Source: Pseudomonas marginalis (lineage in GTDB: Bacteria; Pseudomonadota; Gammaproteobacteria; Pseudomonadales; Pseudomonadaceae). From it: a DNA stretch of 64,000 bases. The position numbers and the translations under genes were made by a program. Shown here piece by piece: positions 1 to 9,458 of the stretch (positions are counted from its first letter, which is position 1; the number at the start of each line of letters is the position of its first letter). The notes below the pieces were generated by a model. The model searched no databases, was not told the DNA's origin, and was given only the letters and a program-made list of their open reading frames with translations. The DNA is taken from NCBI RefSeq assembly GCF_008692035.1, contig NZ_VTFG01000001.1, positions 3,969,501-4,033,500 on the forward strand, given 5' to 3'.

Positions 1-114
1 GGCAACCCGGGGTACTACAACTCCAAGTTCTACCTGCGCCCGCACTACCAGCTCGAAGGGCTGACCGTGTCGTTGCGCCTGGTATCGAAGCTGCCTTCGG
101 CGAAAAGCGCCTAA
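1..114 (+). CDS. tssC: TssC, type VI secretion sheath large subunit (3' end only)
   Basis: Only the last 37 codons are inside the window, ending in TAA. The residues FYLRPHYQLEGLTVSLRLV match the conserved C-terminus of TssC (VipB), which forms the contractile T6SS sheath with TssB. The gene sits directly upstream of hcp, as in Pseudomonas clusters of the HSI-I type. Function is inferred from this short tail plus context; the rest of the protein lies before the window. Confidence 0.85.
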   Translation, partial: GNPGYYNSKFYLRPHYQLEGLTVSLRLVSKLPSAKSA

Positions 115-136
115 CCCACGGATGAGCTGGCTCTTC

Positions 137-222
137 TGTGGGAGGGGGCTTGCCCCCGATAGCATCACTGGGGTGTGATTGACACACCGAGGTGCCTGCA
201 TCGGGGCAAGCCCCCTCCCACA
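137..222. repeat. REPIN (paired REP elements) between tssC and hcp
   Basis: Two inverted copies of a GC-rich element, TGTGGGAGGGGGCTTGCC on the left and its complement on the right, enclose about 35 bases. The same doublet recurs at 6919, 20724, 25836 and 34379. This is the REPIN organisation known from the P. fluorescens complex. Lying between tssC and hcp, the folded RNA could separate expression or stability of the two parts of the transcript (inference). Confidence 0.85.
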
Positions 223-284
223 CAAAAGCACTGCCCATTTGGAGTCACTCAAATTCAGTGGCAAGAGCCACACAGGGAGAAAAC

Positions 285-773
285 ATGGCTGTTGATATTT
301 TCATCAAGATCGGCGACATCAAGGGCGAGTCCATGGACAAGGCCCACAAGGACGAAATCGACGTGCTGAACTGGAGCTGGGGCATGGCCCAGTCCGGCAA
401 CATGCACGTTGGCGGTGGCGGCGGCGCGGGCAAGGTGAACATCCAGGACCTGTCGCTGACCAAGTACGTCGACAAGGCCTCGCCGAACCTGATGATGCAC
501 TGCGCCAGCGGCAAACACATCGACAAGGTCAAGCTGACCGTGCGTAAGGCCGGTGGCGAAAGCCAGGTCGAGTACATGGTGATCAACCTGGAAGAAGTGC
601 TGGTAACGTCCCTGAGCACCGGCGGTTCGGGCGGCGATGACCGCCTGACTGAAAACGTCACCCTGAACTTCGCCCAAGTGATGGTCGACTACCAGCCACA
701 GAAAGCCGACGGCACCAAAGACGGCGGCGCGATCAAGTTTGGCTGGAACATCCGTTCCAACACCAAGCGCTGA
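285..773 (+). CDS. hcp: Hcp, type VI secretion tube protein (TssD)
   Basis: A 162-residue protein beginning MAVDIFIKIGDIKGES, with the hallmark internal segments NWSWGMAQSG and LTENVTLNFAQV. It closely resembles P. aeruginosa Hcp1 in length and sequence. Hcp hexamers stack into the inner tube that is pushed out of the cell by sheath contraction, and they can carry small effectors in the lumen. The ATG at 285 follows an AGGGAGAAA ribosome-binding site; an in-frame upstream extension to 192 runs into the REPIN and was rejected. It is followed at once by a hairpin terminator, which fits its role as a very abundant component made in excess of its neighbours. Confidence 0.97.
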   Translation: MAVDIFIKIGDIKGESMDKAHKDEIDVLNWSWGMAQSGNMHVGGGGGAGKVNIQDLSLTKYVDKASPNLMMHCASGKHIDKVKLTVRKAGGESQVEYMVINLEEVLVTSLSTGGSGGDDRLTENVTLNFAQVMVDYQPQKADGTKDGGAIKFGWNIRSNTKR

Positions 774-787
774 TAGCACTGATAGCG

Positions 788-827
788 CTTGTGGCCGTGG
801 CTTTACGCCACGGCCACAAGCCTTTTG
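788..827 (+). terminator. Intrinsic terminator between hcp and tssE
   Basis: A perfect 13-bp inverted repeat (788-800 with 808-820, 7-base loop) is followed by CCTTTTG. It lies 15 bases after the hcp stop and before the tssE start. The run of four T is short, so partial read-through into tssEFGH is likely. Confidence 0.75.
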
Positions 828-860
828 TCCCTCTCGCAACCCGTCCGTGGAGCTGCTTTG

Positions 861-1376
861 GTGGTAACTGAAATCGCTTCCCGCGACCGTCTGCAACCGT
901 CCCTGCTGGACCGGTTGACCGACGACGACCCAACCAATCCCAAGGAAAGCGCCGATAAACGCGTGCTGTCCCTGACCCAATTGAAAGCCTCGGTGCTGCG
1001 CGACCTGGCGTGGCTGCTCAATACCACGTCGTTGCTCGATGCCGACGCCACGCTGCACACACAGGCCGGTACCTCGGTGGTCAATTACGGCCTGCCGGCG
1101 CTGGCCGGCAACAGCGTTTCCAGCGTCGACATCAAGGCCCTGGAAGCCCTGATCTACCAGGCGATTGCCACCTTTGAACCGCGCATCCTGCGCCACACGC
1201 TGCGCGTCAAAGCCCGCGTCGGCCATGGCGAGATGAATCACAACGCCCTGAGTTTCGAGATCGAAGGCGACCTGTGGGCACAGCCGGTGCCCTTGCGCCT
1301 GTTGCTGCAAACCGACCTCGACCTGGAATCCGGCCATGTGCGCGTGGTGAATGCCGACCAGCGGAGACGCCCATGA
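861..1376 (+). CDS. tssE: TssE, T6SS baseplate protein (gp25-like)
   Basis: A GTG-start protein of about 171 residues containing LLDRLTDD near the N-terminus and a gp25-like C-terminal half (IYQAIATFEPRI, then LRVKA). TssE is the counterpart of phage T4 gp25 in the baseplate wedge that initiates sheath polymerisation. The GTG at 861 is chosen because GGAG lies 8 bases upstream at 849-852; the longer in-frame reading from 789 overlaps the hcp terminator. The stop overlaps the tssF start as ATGA, so the two are translationally coupled. Confidence 0.93.
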   Translation: MVTEIASRDRLQPSLLDRLTDDDPTNPKESADKRVLSLTQLKASVLRDLAWLLNTTSLLDADATLHTQAGTSVVNYGLPALAGNSVSSVDIKALEALIYQAIATFEPRILRHTLRVKARVGHGEMNHNALSFEIEGDLWAQPVPLRLLLQTDLDLESGHVRVVNADQRRRP

Positions 1377-3232
1377 ACCCGCGCCTGCTGGAGCTGTACA
1401 ACCAGGAACTGCACCACGTGCGCGAAAGCGCGGCGGAGTTCGCCAAGGAATACCCGAAGATCGCCAGTCGGCTGACCCTGTCCGGTATGGACTGCGCCGA
1501 CCCGTACGTCGAACGCCTGCTTGAGGGCTTTGCCTACCTCACTGCCCGCGTACAGCTCAAACTCGACGCCGAGTACCCGACCTTCACCCACAACCTCCTG
1601 GAAATCGCCTACCCGCACTACCTGGCGCCGACGCCATCGATGACCGTGGTGCAATTGCACACCGACCCCGACGAAGGCTCCCTGGCCAGCGGCTTTCCGC
1701 TGCCGCGCGACACCGTGTTGCGCGCCGCCCTGGGCCGCGAAACCCAGACCTGCTGCGAGTACCGCACCGCACATCCGGTGACGTTGTGGCCGTTGCAGGT
1801 GAGCAACGCCGAGTACTTCGGAAACCCCGCCGCCGTGCTCGGGCGCCTGGCCGCCAGCGAGCCGAAAGCCAAGGCCGGCCTGCGCCTGACCCTGCGTACC
1901 GGCGCCGAATTGCCGTTCAACAGCCTCGACCTGGACAACCTGCCGCTGTACCTCAGCGGTGCCGACGAGCAGCCGTTCCGCCTTTACGAACAACTGCTGG
2001 GCAACGCCTGCGCGGTGTTTGCGCGCAAGCCCGGTGGCGATTGGGTCGAGCGCCTGCCCCAGGACGCGTTGCGCTCGCGGGGTTTCGACGACGCCGATGC
2101 GGCCATGCCGGTGGTCGCGCGGGCCTTCCAGGGCTATCGCCTGTTGCAGGAATACTTCGCCCTGCCCCACCGTTTCCTGTTCGTCGAATTCGCCGAGCTG
2201 AGCCGCGCGGTCAAGCGTTGCGACGGCCAGGAGCTGGAGCTGATCGTGCTGTTCGACCGTCACGAGCCAAGCCTGGAAGGCAGCGTCGGCGCGGCGCAGT
2301 TCCTGCCGTTCTGCACCCCGGCGATCAACCTGTTCCCCAAGCGCGTGGACCGCATCCACTTGTCCGACCGGGTCAACGAGCACCACGTGATCGCCGACCG
2401 CACGCGGCCGATGGATTTCGAGATTCATTCGTTGAGCGGCATCACCGGCCACGGCACCGGGCCAGAGCAGCCCTTTTTGCCGTTCTATGCGGTCCGCGAT
2501 CCATCCCGTTATGGCCGCGACCAGGCGTACTACACCGTGCGCCGCGAGCCGCGGGTGCTGTCCAGCGACCAGCGCCGCAACGGCCCGCGCTCCACCTATG
2601 TGGGCAGCGAAACCTTTGTCAGCCTGGTCGACAGCCGCCAGGCGCCGTATCGCCATGACCTGCGCCAACTCGGCGTGACCGCGCTGTGCACCAACCGCGA
2701 CCTGCCGTTGTTCATGAGCGTGGGCAACGGCAAGACCGACTTCACCCTGGCCGACAGCGCGCCGGTGTTATCCGTGCGTTGCGTCGCCGGGCCAAGCCGC
2801 CCACGCGCCAGCCATGCCCATGACGCCAAGGCCTGGCGCCTGATCAGCCAGTTGTCGCTCAACTATTTGTCCCTGAGCGAGCAAGGCCAGGGCGCGGCGG
2901 CATTGCGCGAACTGCTGCGCCTGTATGGCGACAGCAATGACGCGGCCCTGCAATTGCAGATCGAAGGCTTGCGCGACGTCAGCAGCAAGGCCGTTACCCG
3001 GCGCCTGCCGATGCCCGGCCCGATTGTGTTTGGCCGCGGCCTGGAAATTACCTTGGAGTTCGATGAAAACGCGTTTCGCGGCACCGGCGTGTTCCTGCTC
3101 GGTGCGGTGCTGGAACGCTTCCTGGCACGCTACGTGTCGATCAACAGTTTTACCGAGACGGTGATCCGTACCACCGAACGCGGCGAGATCATGCGATGGA
3201 AAGCCAAGCCCGGGCGTCGTCCGACCCTGTGA
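1373..3232 (+). CDS. tssF: TssF, T6SS baseplate protein
   Basis: A 619-residue protein beginning MNPRLLELYNQELHHVRE, the standard TssF opening, followed by EFAKEYPKIASRL and DPYVERLLEGFAYLTARV. TssF with TssG and TssK forms the baseplate wedge that docks the sheath on the membrane complex. The length is normal for the family. The ATG at 1373 overlaps the tssE stop; the longer open frame from 1274 lies within tssE and was not used. The 3' end overlaps tssG by 37 bases. Confidence 0.97.
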   Translation: MNPRLLELYNQELHHVRESAAEFAKEYPKIASRLTLSGMDCADPYVERLLEGFAYLTARVQLKLDAEYPTFTHNLLEIAYPHYLAPTPSMTVVQLHTDPDEGSLASGFPLPRDTVLRAALGRETQTCCEYRTAHPVTLWPLQVSNAEYFGNPAAVLGRLAASEPKAKAGLRLTLRTGAELPFNSLDLDNLPLYLSGADEQPFRLYEQLLGNACAVFARKPGGDWVERLPQDALRSRGFDDADAAMPVVARAFQGYRLLQEYFALPHRFLFVEFAELSRAVKRCDGQELELIVLFDRHEPSLEGSVGAAQFLPFCTPAINLFPKRVDRIHLSDRVNEHHVIADRTRPMDFEIHSLSGITGHGTGPEQPFLPFYAVRDPSRYGRDQAYYTVRREPRVLSSDQRRNGPRSTYVGSETFVSLVDSRQAPYRHDLRQLGVTALCTNRDLPLFMSVGNGKTDFTLADSAPVLSVRCVAGPSRPRASHAHDAKAWRLISQLSLNYLSLSEQGQGAAALRELLRLYGDSNDAALQLQIEGLRDVSSKAVTRRLPMPGPIVFGRGLEITLEFDENAFRGTGVFLLGAVLERFLARYVSINSFTETVIRTTERGEIMRWKAKPGRRPTL

Positions 3233-4239
3233 GTACGTTGGATGCGATGCATCAGGAACCCTGGGAATACGATTTCTTCCAGGCGTTGCGGCGTATCGAG
3301 TGCGAATCGCCCGAGCTGCCGCGCCTGGGCCATTCCCTGCGCCTGGCGGATGACCCGTTGCGCCTGGGGCAACAGGCCGATTGCACCTTCGCCCCGGCCA
3401 CCCTGGCCTCGGTCGATCCCGGCGGCGACGGCAAACCGGCGCGGCTGGAACAGTTCTTCTTCGGCCTGGGTGGCCCCAACGGCCCGTTGCCGCTGCATAT
3501 CACCGAGTACGTACGCGAGCGCCAGCGCAACAACGCCGACAGCACCAGCAAGCAGTTCCTGGATGTCTTCCACCACCGCCTGCTGAGCCTGTTTTACCGG
3601 GCCTGGGCCGAGGCGCGGCCGACGGTCAGCCACGACCGCCCGGACGATGACTACTGGTCCGCACGCCTCGCTGCCTTGAGTGGCCGGGGCATGCCGAGCC
3701 TGCTTAACCAAGGATTGATTCCGGACACGGCGAAGCTGCACTACAGCGGCCACCTGTCGGCACAAACCCGCTACCCGGACGGTTTGAAGGCGATCCTCGG
3801 CGAGTATTTCGGCCTGCCGGTGGAGATCGAAGAATACGTCGGCCAATGGCTGGAACTGCCCGAACGCAGCCGCGTGGGCGTGAGCGCCCACCAGCTGGGG
3901 GTGGACTTCTGCCTGGGCAGCCACGTGTGGGACCGCCAGCATAAATTCCGCATCCGCCTGGGCCCGCTCAAGTTGGACGACTACATGGGCATGCTGCCCG
4001 GCAGCCAGCCGTTCAACGAGCTGGTGGCGTGGGTGGCCGAGTACCTGGGCCATGAATTGGACTGGGACTTGAACCTGGTTCTGCAACAACCCGAAGTACC
4101 GGCGCTGCAACTCAATGGCCAGTTCCGCCTGGGCTTCAACACCTGGCTCGGCTGCCCTGCGGTTGATGCCAACGACCTAATCCTGGCCCGGCATTACGCC
4201 GATCAAGCCACCACCTCAAGGAATCCAGAGCATGGGTGA
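3196..4239 (+). CDS. tssG: TssG, T6SS baseplate protein
   Basis: A 347-residue protein with the TssG signature near the N-terminus (WEYDFFQALRRIE) and FFFGLGGPNGPLPLHITEY further on. TssG partners TssF (one TssG to two TssF) in the baseplate. The start at ATG 3196 lies inside the 3' end of tssF, and the stop overlaps the clpV start by 8 bases, so tssEFGH is a tightly coupled unit. A slightly later start (ATG 3244) is possible. Confidence 0.96.
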   Translation: MESQARASSDPVSTLDAMHQEPWEYDFFQALRRIECESPELPRLGHSLRLADDPLRLGQQADCTFAPATLASVDPGGDGKPARLEQFFFGLGGPNGPLPLHITEYVRERQRNNADSTSKQFLDVFHHRLLSLFYRAWAEARPTVSHDRPDDDYWSARLAALSGRGMPSLLNQGLIPDTAKLHYSGHLSAQTRYPDGLKAILGEYFGLPVEIEEYVGQWLELPERSRVGVSAHQLGVDFCLGSHVWDRQHKFRIRLGPLKLDDYMGMLPGSQPFNELVAWVAEYLGHELDWDLNLVLQQPEVPALQLNGQFRLGFNTWLGCPAVDANDLILARHYADQATTSRNPEHG

Positions 4240-6895
4240 AATCAGTCGCGCCGCACTGTTCGGCAAACTCAACAGCGTGGCCTACAAGGCCATCGAAGCC
4301 GCCACCGTGTTCTGCAAGCTGCGGGGCAACCCGTACGTGGAACTGGCCCACTGGTTCCACCAGTTGCTGCAACTGCAGGACTCGGACCTGCACCGCATCA
4401 TCCGCCAGTTCAACGTCGAGCCGGCGCGCCTGGCCCGAGACCTCACCGAAGCCCTGGACCGCCTGCCGCGTGGCTCGACGTCGATCACTGACTTGTCTTC
4501 CCATGTTGAAGAGGCGGTGGAACGCGGCTGGGTGTACGGCAGCCTGATGTTCGGCGAAAGCCAGGTGCGCACCGGCTACCTGGTGCTGGGCATCCTCAAG
4601 ACGCCAAGCCTGCGCCATGCGCTGCTGGGCTTGTCCTCGGAGTTCGACAAGATCAAGGCCGAAGCCCTGAGCGAGCGGTTTGACGAATACGTCGGTGATT
4701 CGCCGGAAAACGCTTTGACTGCCAGCGACGGCTTCAATGCCGGCGCCGTGCCGGGCGAGGCCAGCGGCGCCATGGCACCGAGTGCGATGGGCAAGCAGGA
4801 AGCCCTCAAGCGCTTCACCGTTGACCTCACCGAACAAGCGCGCAGCGGCAAGCTCGATCCGATCGTGGGCCGTGACGAAGAGATCCGCCAATTGGTGGAC
4901 ATCCTCATGCGCCGCCGCCAGAACAACCCGATCCTCACCGGTGAAGCCGGTGTGGGCAAGACCGCCGTGGTCGAAGGTTTTGCCCTGCGCATCGTCGCCG
5001 GTGACGTGCCGCCCGCACTCAAGGATGTGGAACTACGCAGCCTCGACGTGGGCCTGCTGCAAGCCGGCGCGAGCATGAAAGGCGAGTTCGAACAGCGCCT
5101 GCGCCAGGTCATCGAAGACGTCCAGGCCTCGCCCAAGCCGATCATCCTGTTTATCGACGAAGCCCACACCCTGGTGGGTGCCGGTGGCGCTGCCGGTACC
5201 GGCGACGCGGCCAACCTGCTCAAGCCCGCCCTGGCCCGTGGCACCCTGCGTACCGTGGCCGCGACGACCTGGGCCGAGTACAAGAAGCACATCGAGAAAG
5301 ACCCGGCCCTGACCCGCCGCTTCCAGGTGGTACAAGTGGCCGAGCCGTCGGAAGACAAGGCGCTGTTGATGATGCGCGGCGTGGCCTCGACCATGGAAAA
5401 GCACCACCAGGTGCAGATCCTCGACGAAGCCCTGGAAGCCTCGGTGAAACTGTCCCACCGCTACATCCCGGCGCGCCAGCTGCCGGACAAATCCGTGAGC
5501 CTGCTGGACACCGCCTGCGCCCGCGTCGCCATCAGCCTGCACGCGGTGCCGGCCGAAGTGGACGACAGCCGCCGCCGCATCGAAGCCCTGGAAACCGAGC
5601 TGCAAATCATCGCCCGCGAGCATGCCATCGGCATTGCCATTGGCGCGCGCCAGAGCAACAGCGAAGCCCTGTTAAGCGCCGAGCGTGAGCGCCTGGCGAC
5701 CCTGGAAAGCCGCTGGGCCGAAGAGAAAGCCCTGGTGGATGAGCTGCTCGCCACTCGTGCAACCCTGCGCGAAAAGGCCGGCGTCGTGGACAGCGGCAAC
5801 GATGAATTGCGTGCGCAACTGGTCGACCTGCAACAGCGCCTCACCGCGCTGCAAGGCGAAACCCCGTTGATCCTGCCGACCGTGGATTACCAGGCCGTGG
5901 CTTCGGTGGTCGCCGACTGGACCGGTATCCCGGTGGGCCGCATGGCCCGCAACGAACTGGAAACCGTGCTCAACCTCGACCAGCACCTGAAAAAACGCAT
6001 CATCGGCCAGGATCACGCCCTGCAGATGATCGCCAAGCGCATCCAGACCTCCCGCGCCGGCCTCGACAACCCGAGCAAGCCGATTGGCGTGTTCATGCTG
6101 GCCGGCACCTCCGGCGTGGGCAAGACCGAAACCGCCCTGGCCCTGGCCGAAGCCATGTACGGCGGCGAGCAGAACGTGATCACCATCAACATGAGCGAGT
6201 TCCAGGAAGCCCACACGGTGTCCACCCTCAAGGGCGCGCCACCGGGCTATATCGGCTACGGCGAAGGCGGCGTGCTGACCGAAGCGGTGCGGCGCAAGCC
6301 CTACAGCGTGGTGCTGCTGGACGAGGTGGAAAAAGCCCACCCGGACGTGCATGAAATCTTCTTCCAGGTGTTCGACAAGGGCGTGATGGAAGACGGCGAA
6401 GGCCGGGTGATCGACTTCAAGAACACCCTGATCCTGTTGACCACCAACGCCGGTACCGAGCTGATCTCCCAGGTCTGCAAGGACCCGGCGAACATCCCCG
6501 AGCCGGAAGAAATCGCCAAGGCCCTGCGCCAGCCACTGCTGGAGATCTTCCCGCCCGCCTTGCTCGGCCGCCTGGTGACGATCCCGTACTACCCGCTGAG
6601 CGACGAGATGCTCAAGGCGATCACCCGCCTGCAACTCAACCGCATCAAGAAGCGCGTGGAGACGACCCACAAGGTCGCCTTCGACTACGACGACGCGGTG
6701 GTCGACCTGATCGTCTCGCGCTGCACCGAGACCGAAAGCGGCGGGCGCATGATCGACACCATCCTCACCAACAGCCTGTTGCCGGACATGAGCCGTGAAT
6801 TCCTCACGCGCATGCTCGAAGGCAAGGCATTGGCGGGTGTGCGCATCAGCAGCCGGGATAACGAGCTGCATTACGACTTCAGCGACGCCGAATAA
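4232..6895 (+). CDS. clpV: ClpV/TssH, AAA+ unfoldase that recycles the T6SS sheath
   Basis: An 887-residue ClpB-like ATPase. An N-terminal double Clp-N domain (about 1-160) is followed by AAA1 with Walker A GEAGVGKT (237-244) and Walker B ILFIDEAHTL. A coiled-coil middle domain lies around 410-540. AAA2 has Walker A GTSGVGKT (625-632) and Walker B VVLLDEVEKAHPDV. ClpV disassembles contracted TssB-TssC sheaths for reuse. ATG 4232 has AAGGA about 8 bases upstream and overlaps the tssG stop. ClpB itself is excluded by the T6SS context and the ClpV-type N-domain opening. Confidence 0.97.
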   Translation: MGEISRAALFGKLNSVAYKAIEAATVFCKLRGNPYVELAHWFHQLLQLQDSDLHRIIRQFNVEPARLARDLTEALDRLPRGSTSITDLSSHVEEAVERGWVYGSLMFGESQVRTGYLVLGILKTPSLRHALLGLSSEFDKIKAEALSERFDEYVGDSPENALTASDGFNAGAVPGEASGAMAPSAMGKQEALKRFTVDLTEQARSGKLDPIVGRDEEIRQLVDILMRRRQNNPILTGEAGVGKTAVVEGFALRIVAGDVPPALKDVELRSLDVGLLQAGASMKGEFEQRLRQVIEDVQASPKPIILFIDEAHTLVGAGGAAGTGDAANLLKPALARGTLRTVAATTWAEYKKHIEKDPALTRRFQVVQVAEPSEDKALLMMRGVASTMEKHHQVQILDEALEASVKLSHRYIPARQLPDKSVSLLDTACARVAISLHAVPAEVDDSRRRIEALETELQIIAREHAIGIAIGARQSNSEALLSAERERLATLESRWAEEKALVDELLATRATLREKAGVVDSGNDELRAQLVDLQQRLTALQGETPLILPTVDYQAVASVVADWTGIPVGRMARNELETVLNLDQHLKKRIIGQDHALQMIAKRIQTSRAGLDNPSKPIGVFMLAGTSGVGKTETALALAEAMYGGEQNVITINMSEFQEAHTVSTLKGAPPGYIGYGEGGVLTEAVRRKPYSVVLLDEVEKAHPDVHEIFFQVFDKGVMEDGEGRVIDFKNTLILLTTNAGTELISQVCKDPANIPEPEEIAKALRQPLLEIFPPALLGRLVTIPYYPLSDEMLKAITRLQLNRIKKRVETTHKVAFDYDDAVVDLIVSRCTETESGGRMIDTILTNSLLPDMSREFLTRMLEGKALAGVRISSRDNELHYDFSDAE

Positions 6896-6918
6896 CGACT
6901 GTTGGAATGCAATGCAAA

Positions 6919-7009
6919 TGTGGGAGGGGGCTTGCCCCCGATGGCGGTGAATCAGTCGCCTGATACATCAACTGACACACTGCTATCGGGGGGCAAGCCC
7001 CCTCCCACA
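6919..7009. repeat. REPIN between clpV and vgrG
   Basis: The same doublet as at 137-222, with outer arms extended to AAATGTGGG/CCCACATTT. It occupies most of the 160-base gap between clpV and vgrG, and marks the boundary between the structural T6SS genes and the spike/effector genes. Confidence 0.88.
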
Positions 7010-7055
7010 TTTGAACTCAGTTTCTTCAGTTATTTAGTCATTTTCGAGACGCCCG

Positions 7056-8996
7056 ATGCTATTCAACCAAGCCTCACGCCTGGCCAAGATCACCAGCCCC
7101 CTCGGGCCGGATGTGCTGCTGCTCAATGAAATGGGCGGCGGCGAAGAGCTGGGCCGCCTGTTCAACTATGAACTGCAACTGACGTCCCTGGACGCCAACA
7201 TCGACCTCAACCAGTTGCTCGGCAAGCCCATGAGCGTCGGTCTGCAACTGGCGGACGGTGGTGAGCGGCACTTCCACGGCATCGTCGCGCGCTGCAGCCA
7301 GAACATCGACCAGGGCCAGTTCGCCAGTTACCAGGTGACGCTGCGCCCGTGGTTCTGGCTGCTGACTCGCACCTCGGACTGCCGGATTTTCCAGAACCTG
7401 AGCATCCCGCAGATCATCAAGCAGGTGTTCCGCGACCTGGGGTTTTCCGACTTCGAAGACGCCCTGAGCCGGCCGTACCGCGAGTGGGAATACTGCGTGC
7501 AGTACCGCGAGACCAGCTTCGATTTCGTCAGCCGCCTGATGGAACAGGAAGGCATCTACTACTTCTTCCGCCATGAACAGGACCGCCATGTGCTGGTGCT
7601 GGCCGACGCCTATGGCGCCCACACCACGGTGCCGGGCTATGCGTCGATCCCGTATTACCCCAAGGACGAGCAGCAGCGCGAACGCGACCACATGCACAAC
7701 TGGCACCTGGCGCAGGAGGTTCAGCCGGGCTCGCTGGAGCTCAACGACTACGACTTCCAGCGCCCCAGCGCCAGCATCGACGTGCGTTCGGCCATGCCGC
7801 GCCCGCACACCGCCGGCGACTATCCGCTGTACGACTACCCCGGTACCTACGTGCAAAGCGCCGACGGCGAACACTACGCGCGCACCCGCATCGAAGCCCT
7901 GCAAACCCTGCATGAACAGGTCGAGTTCGCCGGCAATGCCCGTGGCCTGGGTTCCGGCCACCTGTTCAGCCTCACCGGCTTCAGCCGCCAGGACCAGAAC
8001 CGCGAATACCTGATCGTCGGCTGCCGCTACTACATCGTCCAGGAAAGCCTGGAAAGCGGCGGTGGTTCGGGTTCGGCGCAGTTCGAAAGCAGCCTGAGCT
8101 GCATCGACGCCCAGCAAAGCTTCCGCCCGCTGGCCACCACCCACCGCCCCATCGTCAAAGGCCCGCAGACAGCATTGGTGGTTGGCCCCAAAGGCGAGGA
8201 AATCTGGACCGACCAGTACGGCCGCGTGAAGGTGCACTTTTACTGGGACCGCCACGACCAATCCAACGAAAACAGCTCGTGCTGGATCCGCGTGTCGCAA
8301 TCCTGGGCCGGCAAGAACTGGGGCTCGATGCAGATTCCACGGATCGGCCAGGAAGTGATTGTGAGCTTTCTGGAAGGTGATCCTGACCGGCCGATCATTA
8401 CGGGGCGGGTGTACAACGCCGAGCAGACGGTGCCCTACGACCTGCCGGAGAACGCGACCCAGAGCGGCATGAAGAGTCGCTCCAGCAAAGGCGGCACGCC
8501 GGCCAACTTCAATGAAATCCGCATGGAGGATAAGAAGGGGTTGGAGCAGTTGTATATCCATGCCGAGCGTAATCAGGACATTGTGGTGGAGGTGGATGAA
8601 AGTCATTCCGTCGGGCACGACCGCAATAAAAGTATCGGCCATAACGAGACGGTGACCATCGGCAACAACCGCCTGCGCATCGTCAAGCAGGAAGACATCC
8701 TCTCGGTGGGCCAGAGAAAGACCGACAGCATCAGCCAGAGCTATGTCATCGAAGTGGGCGAAAACCTGCGCCTGGTCTGCGGTGAAAGCATCCTGGAGCT
8801 CAACGCCAGTGGGCAGATCAACCTGACCGGCGTGCAAATCAGCTTCTACGCCAGCGGCGATGCCGAGTTCAATACCGGCGGCGTGCTGCACCTGAACAAC
8901 GGCGGCGGCCCTGGCGCCACGCCCGACGGCCAGGGCCAGAAAGGCGCCATCGACGCCAATATCAAAGCCGCCTTCCCCGCGCCTAAAAGCTCCTGA
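7056..8996 (+). CDS. vgrG: VgrG, T6SS spike protein (TssI)
   Basis: A 646-residue protein with the gp27-like N-terminal part (TSFDFVSRLMEQEGIYYFF is the family hallmark) and the gp5-like OB fold (WIRVSQSWAGKNWGSMQIPRIGQEV, then FLEGDPDRPIITGRVYN). A repetitive beta-helical needle follows (VDESHSVGHDRNKSIGHNETV). VgrG trimers cap the Hcp tube and receive a PAAR tip. The C-terminus beyond the needle is short and low in complexity, so I see no evolved effector domain; the cargo is most likely the Rhs protein encoded downstream. Fifteen bases separate it from the chaperone gene. Confidence 0.97.
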   Translation: MLFNQASRLAKITSPLGPDVLLLNEMGGGEELGRLFNYELQLTSLDANIDLNQLLGKPMSVGLQLADGGERHFHGIVARCSQNIDQGQFASYQVTLRPWFWLLTRTSDCRIFQNLSIPQIIKQVFRDLGFSDFEDALSRPYREWEYCVQYRETSFDFVSRLMEQEGIYYFFRHEQDRHVLVLADAYGAHTTVPGYASIPYYPKDEQQRERDHMHNWHLAQEVQPGSLELNDYDFQRPSASIDVRSAMPRPHTAGDYPLYDYPGTYVQSADGEHYARTRIEALQTLHEQVEFAGNARGLGSGHLFSLTGFSRQDQNREYLIVGCRYYIVQESLESGGGSGSAQFESSLSCIDAQQSFRPLATTHRPIVKGPQTALVVGPKGEEIWTDQYGRVKVHFYWDRHDQSNENSSCWIRVSQSWAGKNWGSMQIPRIGQEVIVSFLEGDPDRPIITGRVYNAEQTVPYDLPENATQSGMKSRSSKGGTPANFNEIRMEDKKGLEQLYIHAERNQDIVVEVDESHSVGHDRNKSIGHNETVTIGNNRLRIVKQEDILSVGQRKTDSISQSYVIEVGENLRLVCGESILELNASGQINLTGVQISFYASGDAEFNTGGVLHLNNGGGPGATPDGQGQKGAIDANIKAAFPAPKSS

Positions 8997-9011
8997 CGAG
9001 ACCCGTTTGCC

Positions 9012-9446
9012 ATGACGTACCGAATCAACGAATTCCAGTTCCAATTGCCCGCCAGTGAGTTGCAGGACGCGACGATCAATATCCTCAAGTTCCCGGAGTT
9101 GGGCACATCCCTGATCGTCAGCCGCAGCCTGTTGGCTGACGGCGAAACCCTGCACAGCAACTTCAACGACCAGCTCCAGCGCCTGGAAAAACAGGTGCAG
9201 GATTTACGCTATCAACCGGGTGTGGACGTGCGTTTGGGCGCCGCGCAGGAGGTGGAAGGCATCGAGCTGCGCAGCCAATTCAACAAGGGCAATGACAAGG
9301 TATTTCAGTACCAGCTGGCCTTGGTGATACCGGGCACGCGCAAGATGATCGCCTTGAGTTATGTGAAGGCGGAGAAGCTTGGGGATGCCGAGGCGGCGCA
9401 TTGGGCGTTGATTAAAAATTCGCTGTCGTTCGACGCTATTTCCTGA
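9012..9446 (+). CDS. EagR-type effector chaperone (DUF1795/DcrB-like)
   Basis: A 144-residue soluble protein beginning MTYRINEFQFQLP, with no signal peptide, that reads as a DcrB/DUF1795 protein. In T6SS islands this family (Eag, effector-associated gene) binds the hydrophobic N-terminal helices of PAAR-Rhs effectors and keeps them soluble until they are loaded on VgrG. The position fits exactly: 15 bases after vgrG and 12 before an Rhs gene whose N-terminus is strongly hydrophobic. Assignment is by family and context. Confidence 0.85.
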   Translation: MTYRINEFQFQLPASELQDATINILKFPELGTSLIVSRSLLADGETLHSNFNDQLQRLEKQVQDLRYQPGVDVRLGAAQEVEGIELRSQFNKGNDKVFQYQLALVIPGTRKMIALSYVKAEKLGDAEAAHWALIKNSLSFDAIS

Positions 9447-9458
9447 TGAGTTGCTTGT

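Noticed and set aside
255..1337. 360-codon minus-strand frame across hcp and tssE
   Set aside because: It is antisense to two well-supported T6SS genes; long open frames opposite GC-rich genes are common and its protein matches no family.
7074..9155. 693-codon minus-strand frame opposite vgrG
   Set aside because: Shadow of vgrG and the chaperone gene; no ribosome site or recognisable domain.
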